From Gnetum montanum (lineage: Eukaryota > Streptophyta > Gnetopsida > Gnetales > Gnetaceae), in the NCBI GenBank assembly GCA_015680685.1, contig MNCI01010116.1, positions 1,497,673-1,561,672 of the forward strand: 64,000 bases of DNA, in the 5' to 3' direction. Below, piece after piece: positions 47,125-59,200 of the stretch (position 1 is its first letter; every line of letters begins with the position of its first letter). The translations under genes and the position numbers were made by a program. The notes under the pieces are model-generated. The model was given only the letters and a program-made list of their open reading frames with translations. It was not told the DNA's origin and searched no databases.

Positions 47125-47153
47125 TACTAACAATGGATCTTGTGTGATTACAG
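47125..47153 (+). promoter_or_regulatory. branch-point and 3' splice-site-like signal before ORF2 (A)
   Basis: TACTAAC at 47125-47131 is followed by TGTGTGATTACAG ending at 47153, immediately before ATG. Confidence 0.55.
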
Positions 47154-49953
47154 ATGGCCCCTAAACGAGGACAATAAGGAGGATCCTCTCAGGGTGCATC
47201 CAAATGATCAAGGAGAGGCAAGGGCCAAGCGCCTCCCATAGAACATGTAGAGTAGGAGGCACAATCATTCAACATCCATCAAGAACCCCTTGTTACTACA
47301 CAATCTAGGCATGTAGAATGTGGAGAAGGTAGGGCACTTGAGCAAGGACAACATGTCATGTTGTCTCCAGAATGTGTTCAGGCGATTCAAGAAAGGTACA
47401 CGTTAGCTGCAGTAATTGTGGAACTCAATTTTGGACCTTTTACTGAATTTTACCCTGAGTCAGTTAGAGATCAACTCAAAGGATCTCCACTGTGGCTTGT
47501 TCTCTTAGAGAGTGGAGAATGGTATTTGAAGGAGACGTACCAATTTCGGCATAATAAGGAAGAAGGCACCACCACTGATATTTGTGGGATTTCAATCAAT
47601 TTTTTTGTCAAGGCCATTTCAGAAGTTCTGAACCTTCCAAATACAAGGCCCAAGGTTGCTCACCTGTCCACTCACTCTAATGCTGATGCATAGAAAATAC
47701 GGTTAAAAAGGATGTACAACAAGGAGGATAAAACATATGGGGAGCTCACACTTAAAGAGAGAATCTATTTCAAAATTGGCACCTATCACCTATTCCCAAC
47801 AAAAGGATTAAACAAAATTTCCACCTATGTGGCTAGAGGAAGTACAATCCTGATTGGCAAGGCTGATGCCAACCTACCCCATGTATATCTCACAAAAACA
47901 TTGAGGTAGTTTAAAGAACGTAATATGGGGAAGTTTACATTGCCTTTCCTCTATCTAATTAGGAAGCTGGGCTAGTGTGTTGGAATTTTGGGGTACACTA
48001 ATGATGTCCCTAGAAAGACTCAAAATGCCTTATATGCTAAATTACTGAAGCCACTAGCACCAAGGAAAGATGCTGGTGAGACACTAGAGTCTGAAAAAGA
48101 GTAGACAGTTGGGCCCACTACACCTCAAACAACTGGGCCTAGCCAACTTCTAGATAAAATGGCCAGTCAACAATAGGAAGTAAAGGCCAGCATGCAACCC
48201 ACAGGCCAGCAAGACCAACTACCACTGCCACCACAAGATTATCAATCGTTGATGAACCATCTCAAGGCCATCGCAGAACTGATCAGTTGGGGAAGTCATG
48301 ATGAGGCTAACCTCTTCAAGGTCATTGATGATGCTGTACAACACATAATCTCAATTGATCATGCATGGGGCGAGGTTTCTATACAAACAGGAGGAAGATA
48401 ATCACATTGGTCACAACAAATCTATGGAAACACTACATCTTTTTAAGTGTAATTAGAAACTGGTGAAGGGGCCACAATAGTGGTTATGCAACACCAAGAT
48501 GTAGCAGGAGTAGTAGAAGTGGTCGCAGACCACATCAAAGAATCATTTAATGTTCCTATTATGCCACCTGTAGATTTCACAGGAGCATGTAATGCTTAAG
48601 CGTTAGTTGGTCCCTCAATGACTCCTGCAGATCATAAGGATGTTTTGGATCATTTGCTGCAAATAGAACAAGTGATGACGTCCTTGTTTGACATCCCTCA
48701 AGATGTCATAGCAACATAACTAGATCTCATCTCCACAAAAGGAAAGTTGGTCATGGTAAAGGTTAGGGCCAAACATGCAGAGGATGAGTTGAAAAGACTC
48801 CAAGAGAAGTTCGTCACCTTGTAAGTTGCACAACGAAATCTGTCCCAATCTATCCTAGCTAACCAACTAGAGTTATTTAAGATGGAGTAGCTGAATAAAT
48901 TATTAGAAGAGAATAAAAGGGTGGCAAAGGAAAAAGAGAAGGCTGATTGGGATGCTTCAAAGGAACAAGCTCAAATGTATGCACATGCCAAAGCACTCAA
49001 GGCCTTACAAGAAGAAAATAAACACCTTGTCACTGAAAATCTTCAGTTGACCATAATCGAAAACTAGAGGAATGTTCTTGAAGAGAATTTTCAGCAAATG
49101 CGAGAATAATTAATAAGGGTCAACCAAGACATGAATTGCTTAACTAGAGAAAATAGGATCCTCTCAATGGAGGAGGTACGCATGATCCATCAAAAGATGG
49201 CTATTGAAATAAGCACGTGGTAGAATGAGGCTAAGCGACACGAGAAACTGAAGGAACATTTTCAAGATTAGGTGGGGATGTACAAGCATATCATTGAAAA
49301 AGAAGTCCATATTGCTAAGCCCATATCAACACTCTTAGTGCTTAGAACACTGACTGGTAGGCCATATTGGATACTTATGCATTCGTCCACCAAGTAGAAC
49401 TAAAGAGTTGGGACTGCAGATCCAAGATTTCACTGAGTACATAGAATTGGAAAACTTGTGGTATGCCAACTTAGCCATGTTGACAGTAGGATGCCCAAGG
49501 ATAGAATTAGAGAAGCAGGTAGTAGCCACCTATGCCAAGTATGAAGAAGAATTTGTAGAACACAAAAAGACACTGCAGAAATTAGAGGTAGCAAATTCTA
49601 AGTTAGAGGTGATCACGGCCAACTACCAAGGGCAATAAGATGTCGTAGTAGATTTGGCTTGACGGCTAACAAATTATCAAGAATGTTGAGACAAAGCTAG
49701 AGCCTATGAGGAGGAACAATGGTTATTTGCAGCTTGGTACGTTAAAGCCAATTAGATGTTTCTGCAACTGCCATGTCCATGGGAGGTGCCGACTCCATCA
49801 AATATTGGAACATCAGCATGGATAGCACATGATTCTTGAACTAAAGAAGAAAAGCATCAAGTGCTCCTTTAGAGATATCCATTTCCAAAGCCTAGAGCAC
49901 AAGATAAGGGGAAGAGGCCCATGGAGGAGCTAACACCACCACGAACCACATGA
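47154..49953 (+). pseudogene. ORF2 of element A: plant-transposon-like domain plus coiled coil
   Basis: ATG at 47154 (MAPKRGQ). The conserved domain is split over 47358-47693 and 47712-47909 (VELNFGPFTEFYPE, GISINFFVKAISEVLNL, ERIYFKIGTYHLF, STYVARGSTILIG), then GYTNDV near 47995. A middle conserved block, ELISWGSHDEANLF, is at about 48270-48320, and ADHIKESFNV near 48530. From about 48720 to 49640 the reading is rich in Glu, Lys, Gln and Leu in heptad-like order (for example LKALQEENKHLVTENLQL), a long coiled coil. The tail is basic and Pro-rich, ending PPRTT at 49950. The uninterrupted protein would be about 930 residues. A dozen or so stops break it. Not an envelope: no membrane segment or signal peptide is apparent. 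Function unknown. Confidence 0.75.
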
Positions 49954-50129
49954 GTTCCAACAATTTTGTCTTTTGTATTATGTGTTGGTGTCCTAATTTT
50001 GTTTTATTTAATCCCACACTGTGGCATGAAATAATTCATAGTTAGTCAATAATCCCATAACTATCCACTATGTAATCAAATGAACTCGTTCTCATTTCAG
50101 TTGTTTGACTTAAGGACAAGTTGTTATTT

Positions 50130-50142
50130 GGTCATGGGGGTA
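50130..50142 (+). other. polypurine tract of element A
   Basis: GGTCATGGGGGTA directly precedes the 3' LTR start TGATGAATCG. Confidence 0.8.
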
Positions 50143-51003
50143 TGATGAATCGTGGTTGCCAGGCCTCAATATTGGATACTCAATATCAGGTACACAATAT
50201 CGTAGCCTAGAAAACGATACTGAATACACGATATCATGACTCTGTGTTGGCCTATAAATATAGCACTTAGGTGCACAGGAAGAGAGTAAGTTGGTAAGTC
50301 TTTAAGGTCAAGTCTCTTTGTCAGTTTTCAATTGGTTTTTAGTTCTTTCCCAAGTGCATGCCCGCAGTGTGATGTTTGTAATTATACAGAACCTTTGTTC
50401 AAGTGTGATGTACTTGGACATGCACATAGTCGACAATAAAGATCAAGATTACTCCATCATTGCACATTCACTTAGTTTTTAATTGTTTACTTATTAATTA
50501 TTATTTATTATTTTCTTAGTTAATATTTCTTTATCATTATTTACTATTCCTGTTGTTAATGTGGAATGAGTATGTCTTAATCATGAACATTTAAGTGTAA
50601 CTACTTGGTAACCCAGCAGCGTATCTAGGAGTGCTCAAGTAATGTGCGCTTGGCAACCCTAGAAGTAGTATATGAGGTCCAAGATGCATACGAATGATTA
50701 AGGACAGATGCTCATCGCACTTAGGCTATCTTAGACTTTATTTTCCATTGCCTATTAGTTCACTCAAGTTATTTCTTATTGATTTTAGAAGTAGCATAGT
50801 AATTAGGAATCGCATCATACACCTCACTCTAGACTAAACCATACATGACAAAGAAAATAGTAGTCCAGATGGGAAGATAGCAAACTGTGATCAATGTGTA
50901 ACTATCTAGGTGCCACAACTAGTCCATCTGCGGAGTTCAACCGAATCGTGCATACATGCTCGTATTTGTATGGTTGAGCATAGGGGTACCTCGTTGCTCA
51001 CCA
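50143..51003 (+). repeat. 3' LTR of element A
   Basis: TGATGAATCGTGG...CGTTGCTCACCA, 861 bp. Parallel to 41813-42666 with scattered substitutions and small indels. GGCCTATAAATATAGC and AATAAAGATCAAG are conserved; several GATATC sites have become AATATC. Confidence 0.92.
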
Positions 51004-51008
51004 ACATA

Positions 51009-52839
51009 CAAATTGACTTAAATGGATAGACATATGCTAAGTACCTAAGTGTACAAAATTATAACTTTTTACAACATTAGGTGTTCATGATAAGAGAAGT
51101 GAACACCCTAGATAACACTAACATCCAACACCTCTTAGCAGTAGAAGAATGAGAGAGAAGAGATCCAATGATCGTGAATGATCCTCATTATGTGGTATTG
51201 CTACATCATCCTTGATGAAGATAGTCTCACTACCAATCCATACTTCCCACTACAATCACAACAGAATCATGAATTAGTTTGTAATGTCTAACACATAGCT
51301 ATTAAATGCCTTGTCTTGTCGGTGGTTACACTCGGCTAAGTTGTGATTGTGGTAAATTGATTCCTTTAGTAGTGTTAGCAGGAAGGTTGATAGATAGGGC
51401 AAAATAGATAAGTGGTCCATTAAATTTGAAAAAAAAGTTCAACACAAAGAAATATTTGAAGAGGGTGTAAAAATTCACAACAACAAAAAGGAAGACTCAC
51501 TGAAAATTGTTGTGAGGATGTGCACAATTGGATGTCATTGATGGGGTAAACAAAAAGAATTTGATTGTAAAAGTTTCTAAGGGTAAAGAACTTAACTAAT
51601 CCAACCAAAAGATATGTAGGTGGGTCCTTCCCAAAGTAGGCATAGGCCTTTTATACCCCTACATAACTTCAAACTAAAGAGTCTGTGGACTCTATGGATG
51701 ATTAATGGTTACAAGTACAAAAACTCGGAAGAAACTAACTAAGAATTTCAACACATCAAACTAGGACATCAAACCAGAACATGAAACCAGTAGTGAGATG
51801 AGACTTGGAAAGCATATATGGATGAGAAAGAGTGGAATGGAGTTCTTGATTAAGGTCACATGAAGTCTCTTGTGGATTTTGTGGTTAAATGACTTGATAG
51901 GATCCATCCTTAGTCTAGACCAAAACCAACCACATTTAGTGACTTCACATCGACACTCTAAGACTAGTTCATCCCCTAAAAGACAAGAGTGCTCTCAAAA
52001 AACAACCACCATTTCTTATTAGAGAAGAAAAGAGAAGTAGGAAGTGAGGAAGGGTCATAGTTAGAGGGGGACTAGTTCCATAACTAGTGCTTGTAGCCCA
52101 TTTATTTTGTCTAAGGGATGTGCATTAAATTCCCATAAATGTTTTTGAAATGGGAACCACACCATGCAAAGATACATGCATTTATTTTGTCTAAGGGGTG
52201 TGCTTGGAATTATCATTACTTTTCTTTTCTTTTTTGGTTTGATGAGAACCATACCATGCAAAGACTTATTCAACTTCCTTTTATTGGTTAACACATAATG
52301 ATAAGAAGTCCATGAAAACACACATGCACCCAAGCAAACAGAAAGCACAAAGATTACTGAATCCTCTTGAAGTCACACCCTATTCAACCCTTTGAATCCT
52401 TTTCAATTTCGGAAGCTACCAAAGTCACAAATTTGTTAAATTTTTATTAATAAAAAAGGGACTGCATGTTTGCAGAATAAGGAAAACCATAGAGTTTGTG
52501 GATGGGTGTATGTTGTGGACTCACTACCTATTGCATGAAAATCATCCGTAATGAAATTCAAAGCCAGAACCTAGACACTAATAATCAAACAAAAAAATAG
52601 TACATACCACTATCAAGTAACACATTACCATTGTACCTCGCACTTACTAACAAAAAGTCAAAAAATCACACCAAATAAAAGAAAATATAAAAGAAAGTGT
52701 AAAATTTTCAAGAAATAGCAAATGTAGTAACGATGGTGTAAAACAAAAATGAGAAAAGATTAATAACATGAAAACAAGAAGATGTTAAACAAAAAATGTG
52801 TAAAACAAAAAGGTAAAATACACTTAAGAATCCCAAAGT
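51009..52839 (-). other. 3' spacer of element B without ORF2
   Basis: Non-coding interior of B between the end of gag and the A insertion. It shares a GTGGACTCACTA...CCACCCATC-type block (about 52510) and a diverged GGGTGTGACTTCAAGAGG block (about 52370) with A, E, F and G. No domain of ORF2 is found; frames at 51420-51608 and 52061-52348 are not recognised. Confidence 0.7.
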
Positions 52840-55310
52840 TTAGAATGATGGGTAACCACCATGACTAAACATTTGGCCATGAAAAGGATTAATAAGTGGA
52901 TAAATATGATCCATGCATGTATGAAATATTGGTAACCATTCATGCCCTAGCCACTAGGTGTTTATTGGTGGTGCAGTGGCTGGGTAGAAAAATCATTGGT
53001 CACACACTTGATGGTTAAATGTATGGTGGGTCAAGGTATTAGGTGTGTTAACATTATGGATGGATAGCCCACAATTACATCCTTGATCATGATATGGTAT
53101 GCATGGATGTATGTGTCTCCCCACACTTGTAGATTTACTAGTTGGGCTTGGGATTGGTGTACTGATGGATGGTGGCCCTTGTGTATGGTTAGAGAATATT
53201 GGTTGAGACAAGAAAGGTCGTTCACTAGATTGGCCTTGTGCTAGCTCAGATGATACAGTGGATCCATGCATGGTCTACTTTGGCTTACAACCTTTCCTCT
53301 AGAAGGGACGTTTCCTACTTTGCGATTGAGACTCACTAGTGTCAACATGTTTATGCACATTTGCAACACAAGTGGCATTTGTTTGTTGGTATTAGGGTGT
53401 TGAACCTTTGTGTTTGCTGGCGATGGCATATAATGAGGAAAATTATGAGAATATTGAGGGTAGGATGGATGGTAAGAGGTGTTAGGTTGTGATCCTTCAA
53501 GGGATGTCATGGGTTGATGGTACTTGGGAGAGTGGTAGTGGTGATTTGAAGTGGAGGATGTAGAACTAGTTGGAGAAATAGGGTGTTGAATGTAATATCC
53601 ATGCAAGTTTGGTGGATAGGGTAGATAGTACTGATTTGGTGGTGGCCTCCCCCATGACTCTGTTTATTACGACTATAGTTGATGACCATGTTGAGGTTGG
53701 TAATAAGTCCCCCTAGGATGGTACGATTGGTTGTGGGACTGTCTATAATTACCTTGTGGGAGAGGAAATCTCTCGAGCATGTGCTTTTGCACAAACTTCA
53801 GATTTAATGCACCTACCCAATACTCTTGTAGATGCAACAAGACTGGGAAATGGCCCTTCATATGGTCATATATGCAAATTTTGCATCCATTATCTTCATC
53901 TATGGTTGAGTCAATAGCCTCACTTCCTTTAGCTATTTTTCCTGTTTGCTAAAAAGTGTTCCTAGCTATTTCTGGGTTCTATATCCATTGTTTAGTGTGA
54001 TCTCTTGGCTTGTTTTGCATGATTCTCTTCTCAATCATCTCAACAAGAGTTATAACATTTTCATATATCCACTTGGACATCCTATTAAACTTTTCTTCTA
54101 GTTCATCAATAGACTCCTGTATCAGCAAGGTTTGTTGTGGGGTCACCTTATCAAGAGCAGTTTCATTCTCCTTACCATAGATCTGGACCTCCTTCTATTG
54201 AAGAGTTGAGTCCCATTAATATTTCTTGACATTCTCCCATTTGCATATCTCTCCTTCTTCTTTTGCCACATGCTCTATTAGCTCTTTAATTTGATGGGCT
54301 TGGAGCTCGTATAATTGCCCTAAAGCATACATCCTAAGGATCTCCCTTGTTTCATTACGAAGCCCATCTATGATGTGGTAAAGTTGCCTTCTTGCAAGAA
54401 ACCATGACCTAGGCATCTATTTAGTAAGGCATAATATCTAAGTCCATGCCCAAGGGTTCATGTTTTTCTTGTTTCCACTCTTGGATTTATCTCCTTAGGG
54501 TGGACACCCTCACATAGGTTTAGTATTTTTTGTTGAAAAGTTCCAACATTGTTGACCACTATTAGATTAAGTTTGGTCTCAATGATCTATACCACACTTC
54601 AACTGTATCAATTAGTGTCCTAGGAAAGATCTTAAGCTTTTTCCATCCAGTTTCAATGTTGTAGTAAGCACAAGCATCATGAAAGGCTTGTAAATGTTAT
54701 TGCAAATCCGAATCATAGCCTCCTACAAACTTAGGAATATTGTTCATGTCAAGCTTAGGTAAACGACTCTTTTTTTGATGCTTGCAAGATATCTTAATGA
54801 CCTCTGTGATATGCATTAGGCTCTTAGTGGCCAACAAGGGTTCATCATCATCAAACAAACTATGAGGGAAATTTATATGTTCATGCTGACTTCTTTGACT
54901 TTAACCATGGATTCAATTCCAATTTTTAGTCTGACCCTTTAATGGAGCTCTATCTCTATACCTATGTTCATCTTCATTAGAATTAGAAGTTGAGGGGGAA
55001 TAAGAAGATGAGGAACTAGGAGGATTTCCATGGCTTCTATGGTGTTCCTCAAGCTCCCATAATTTACCGTTTCTTAGTTTCGAGGAGGTCTTAGGCCTTG
55101 AGGCTTCCCTAGTCGAGGACTTACATCAACTCCTTCAAGATTGTCTACCTTAGGTGGATGTAGCCTTTGAGTGTCATCAGGGTGGTCATGATCATAAGAA
55201 ATCCCTACATAAGGTTGGTCACACCAATTTTCTTCATCATATATCTCGTTAGTTCTCCAATGAATGTGTTCACTATATAGTGCATTATCATTTCCATGTG
55301 GAAGAGACAT
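52840..55310 (-). pseudogene. gag of element B
   Basis: ATG at 55310 (MSLPHGNDN), open for 78 codons. A region related to the N-terminal insert of A follows, then the core with many stops (DEPLLATKSLMHI, LDMNNIPKFVGGYDSD, VWYRSLRP, IQEWKQEKHEPLG). The knuckle near 53845-53890 reads CKICIYDHMKGHF, with the last Cys replaced by Phe. The Pro/His/Tyr-rich tail is open in pieces (53861-52993) and ends SHGGYPSF at 52842. It is the only protein coded by B. Confidence 0.82.
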
Positions 55311-55416
55311 TGTTGTTGGTTTATAGTGTGTGTGATTTAATATTTTCTAAAAGATATATCGTTAATACCTTTATAGTGATCTTGTATAATATAACTAATC
55401 TAGATAACTAACATCA

Positions 55417-55435
55417 TCCCCAGCAATGATGCCAA
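55417..55435 (-). other. primer binding site of element B (tRNA-Asp)
   Basis: On the minus strand TTGGCATCATTGCTGGGGA follows the LTR. It matches the tRNA-Asp(GUC) complement with transition-type changes. Confidence 0.85.
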
Positions 55436-56252
55436 TGATGAGTGACGAGGTACCCCTATGCTCAACCATACAAATCACAAGTGTTCACACATGATCCAGT
55501 TGAATTCCGTGGATGGGACTAGTTGTAACATCAAGATCATTATGCTTTGATCGTAGTTCACTTTCTTCCCACTTGGACTAGTGGTAGCTTTGTCATGTAT
55601 GGTTTAGTCCAAAGTAAGGCATATGATGTTTATTATTTTATGTTTTATAAATTGGATCGCCTATAACAACAATGAAAGGTAAAGTAATTGAAGATCTAAT
55701 TCATCTACTGCCTAGCTACCTAACATAAGTACCTATCCCACTTTCCTGGACATATTCTAAACACATGTAGCGCTGCTAGGCTACTAAACATTAAGTGTTC
55801 TGGGTTACCAAGCACTATATGTATGCTTGATGCGGTCATGCTTATGTTCATTAACAACTAAAAATTAATTGCTTAATTAAAAAAATAGTAAAGTAAAGTA
55901 CATTAAAAGAAACATTAATCTATTCTCAGTGTTGCAAGGATTATCAAAAGAGTTTAATTTTATTCCCATCACACAACTACGCTCAAGTACATCAATGTTC
56001 GAAAAAAGAACCATACACACTTAGACTCCTTCTACATGCACTCAGAAAATATTCTAACTATGAGGAAAATAAACTACAAGAGCTTCGCTACTCTAGCTGA
56101 AAACTAACATAAAAAAAATTGATTCAAAACTGGAGCCCAAGCGCTATACTTATAGGCCAGTTTATATACCCTAATTTCAGACACCTAACATTGCATCCAG
56201 ACCTCGACATCACATACCCAATGTCATAGCAACTACAAAATGTGTTTCATCA
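55436..56252 (-). repeat. 5' LTR of element B
   Basis: TGATGAGTGACGAGG...TGTGTTTCATCA, 817 bp, bordered by ATTAT at 56253-56257. Parallel to 40931-41713 with small indels. The reversed TATA-like TACTTATAGG is at about 56147-56156. Confidence 0.9.
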
Positions 56253-56257
56253 ATTAT

Positions 56258-59200
56258 TTTTTTAAATGAAATATTTTCATAAGCTATATTTATTTTTTCC
56301 TTCGCAACTAATGTTGTGAACTTTAATCATGCGTAATAAACACATTAGGACTCCAAATCAAAATTTGTTTGAATCTACAAGATCCTTATCACATGCTCTA
56401 CACATTCACATGCCAAAATCACACTCAAAGATCTTGCAACATAGCACTATAGTGCAAATGCATAAATACCAAAATCACACATAAAGCATAAAGGCATTCC
56501 AGATAGATGCTCTTATAACCTAATCCAACACCCCTACCAACAACCTCACCTATCTAACACATCACGTAGGGCTAGTATACATAATCACATTAGTTAAACA
56601 TGTAAAGACATCATAATCGTAACATAAAGATGAAGCCTCATAACATATAAAATACATTTATATTATATTAACTCATCCTTGACAACCCATTAGGACTCCA
56701 CACGTAATGTATAAATTGTAAGCATATGACCATACCTAATGTCTCTGGATGGGATGTAACATCAAATGTGCAAACTTCCAAAATATGATTACAAAAGAGA
56801 AAAAATTAGAACCAAGACACAATATCAAGTAAGAGGTTAGGAGTTCAATTTCCAACTAAGCATAATTATTTGAAAGGTGCCACATAGCTAGCAAATAATA
56901 ACTTAGCCATAATAATAGTCAAATATCAATAAAAATTCAAGTCTTACTTTGGCATAATTTGTTTAAAGACATCACATAGCCAAGCTATACAAAATGTATA
57001 TGAGGCTTAGATCAAAACTATACATAAAAAACATATTTATAGCAAGATATAAGAAAATCATGTAAGATTATAAATATCAATTAAAAGAGGTTAGGCTTTT
57101 GCTTATTCACTCTCCTCCTAGGAGTCACCTTGGCGAGATGAGCATTGAGCCTCTAGGCATTGAACCTAGGGATATTATTGTTGCATTCTAGTACCATTTT
57201 CTCTTTTTACCTTCCTTTCTTAAAATAATAGTAATATTATTAATGTATGTCATTTTTCCTTCAACACTTATTGCAGTTCTTTTGTAATCTATAAGAATTA
57301 TAGAAGGGAAGGGGAGGGGAAGGTATATATAAGATCAAATAAAAATGTTGTAAAAACATAAATAATTTTAAAATAAAAAATAAGAACTAAACAAACTTAG
57401 CAAAATATCTAGTTGTATACTTTTGAATGCACTGCCTGCAAATTATAGTTTAAAGAATATCATAAGGGTTTGTTGCAACATCACCATTTACTTGTAAGTT
57501 AATAGCATGAAACCTGATCAAACCCTTTAAGGTAACCAATGTGAAATTTATTACAATGAAGCTATCACTAACCTTGAGGTTACAATTGTGGAATTTCCAT
57601 AGAACTTCACCAACAAACTAATGACAACTATTGTAGAGCTTGTTATAGTGAAGTTATCATAAGAAATCAATGTAAATGGAGGAGAAAAACTAATCTAAAA
57701 TTCAGATTCCTTGCAATGCACAAAAAGAGTGGCAGAGAGTAAAAGATAAAAAACCCATTTTTCAGATATGGATTTATCTATAAATAATTGAATATAATTA
57801 CTAAAGATGATCAGGAAACATGAAGCAATATGAGAGCATAGCTTTATTTGTAGTGCTTAAGAGTAATAGAGTGTTGATCGACTTTGCACAACGAGAAAAA
57901 AATGAGAAGTAACTATCCTAACACACCCTCTCAATTTAGGTTAAACTTAAAACATCATAATCACACACTTTCCTCTTTAAAATTAATGCAAAACTCAAAC
58001 ATTACTCAAATAAAATAACTATCATTAATGGTTCTTATTTTTTGCATAATGGTTGGGAGTATATATATATATCAAGTTATAAATTTATATACATAGATGT
58101 TTATAATGGTGAGAGATGTATATTTCACACTAATAACTCTATTATCAACTTCAAAACTTTCTGCTAACAAGTCTTCTCTTTTGACAAATGTCTACTAATT
58201 TTATTTTGTTAGTTCAACACTTGTCCTTGAGTGCATAGATGTTTATTTCACTTATCTCTACTACAATACTTGGCTAAATTTTGTATGAATTTGGGCTTTA
58301 ACTATATTCTCATTTGTAACTTCCTTCAAGTCATTGATGTTTAGTTAGCCCATAAATATCTATTGCACTTAGGTTTTAAGTCACCTAAAAAATTTAACTT
58401 CTTTTGTATACATCTATTATTTTAATAAACCTCTATTGCTTCAAGTCTTACATATGAAATACATGAAATCCACAAAAAGAAAGAGTCTTATTTGAAAGTT
58501 TTAAAATAGAGACCAATATAAGGATTCTTCGTTTACTTACAATCTCACTTTAGGTTGTCAATGTTAGTAATAATGTAGTTGTGGTGTACTCATGGTTAAC
58601 ATACCACAAATAGTATGAAAGTCATGGTGACATCATGATAAGGGAATTCATGATGTTAAGATAGCATAGTCGTACTATAGGATATAGTATGCATTATTTT
58701 TGACATTCCATGGAATTCTTGGAGAATTGTTTTGACTACATAGTGATAATAATGGGAGTCTTTTGATATTAATTAACTACTATAGCATAGTTGTAGAATG
58801 AGATGCAATTATGCTATAATAATAATTTCTAATTCGGCTAGGTATTATCATTCATGGTAACATTTATTAGTAATACCTTTGTATATTGTGATAAATTTGG
58901 TATTTAGTTTGGTTATTCAAATGGTGTTTATAACCTTGTTGAGTTTGATGATGTAGCTATGCATAGCTCATTGATGTTATCTTTTGGGTCTGCATTGTCT
59001 TCCATGTATTAGGATTGATGGTAGTATGCTTTTAGGTTTTATTTATTTTGTACTTCTAGATTTAAGGTGATAACTTATGATGTCTTCTAGGATTAAACTA
59101 AATCTACAATGTCTTTTGGGGAATTCATTTTAACTAATATTCATAGAGATTTGAATAAGATTCATGGTATATTTTTCTATTTGTCTAACTTTGCGATTTT

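Larger units (their letters stand above)
45168..47153 (+). other. gag-ORF2 spacer of element A
   Basis: About 2 kb with no sense gene. Shared blocks with E, F and G: GAATAAAATACTC after gag, GTGTGACATCAAGGG...GGTGACAT near 45505-45545, the antisense frame 45712-45978, the promoter-like unit 46566-46647, a purine tract (46822-46840) and the splice-acceptor-like end. A alone has CAGGGTAAGTTACC (about 46003-46016), a good splice donor form; F and G read GGGTCAGTTACC. Confidence 0.7.
41813..51003 (+). mobile_element. family 1 element A, complete: LTR-gag-ORF2-LTR, 9.2 kb
   Basis: Perfect target duplication ACATA at 41808-41812 and 51004-51008. 5' LTR 41813-42666, primer site, gag 42800-45167, spacer, ORF2 47154-49953, polypurine tract, 3' LTR 50143-51003. 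This is the reference copy of the family. No protease, reverse transcriptase, RNase H or integrase motif could be found between the LTRs. The LTRs differ at many sites, so the insertion is old, yet it is younger than B, which it interrupts. Confidence 0.93.
40931..56252 (-). mobile_element. family 1 element B (gag only), with element A inside
   Basis: A perfect five-base target duplication ATTAT lies at 40926-40930 and 56253-56257. 3' LTR 40931-41713, polypurine tract, 99 bases of interior, element A, then interior from 51009, gag 52840-55310, primer site 55417-55435 and 5' LTR 55436-56252. After removing A and one ACATA copy, B is about 6.1 kb. ORF2 is absent: the 1.8 kb after gag leads directly into the polypurine tract region. 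B is therefore a gag-only derivative. Confidence 0.92.

Noticed and set aside
47154-49953. ORF2 as an envelope-like gene
   Set aside because: Position before the 3' LTR and the splice signal suggested it, but I see no signal peptide, transmembrane segment or Cys-rich ectodomain; the tail is coiled coil.
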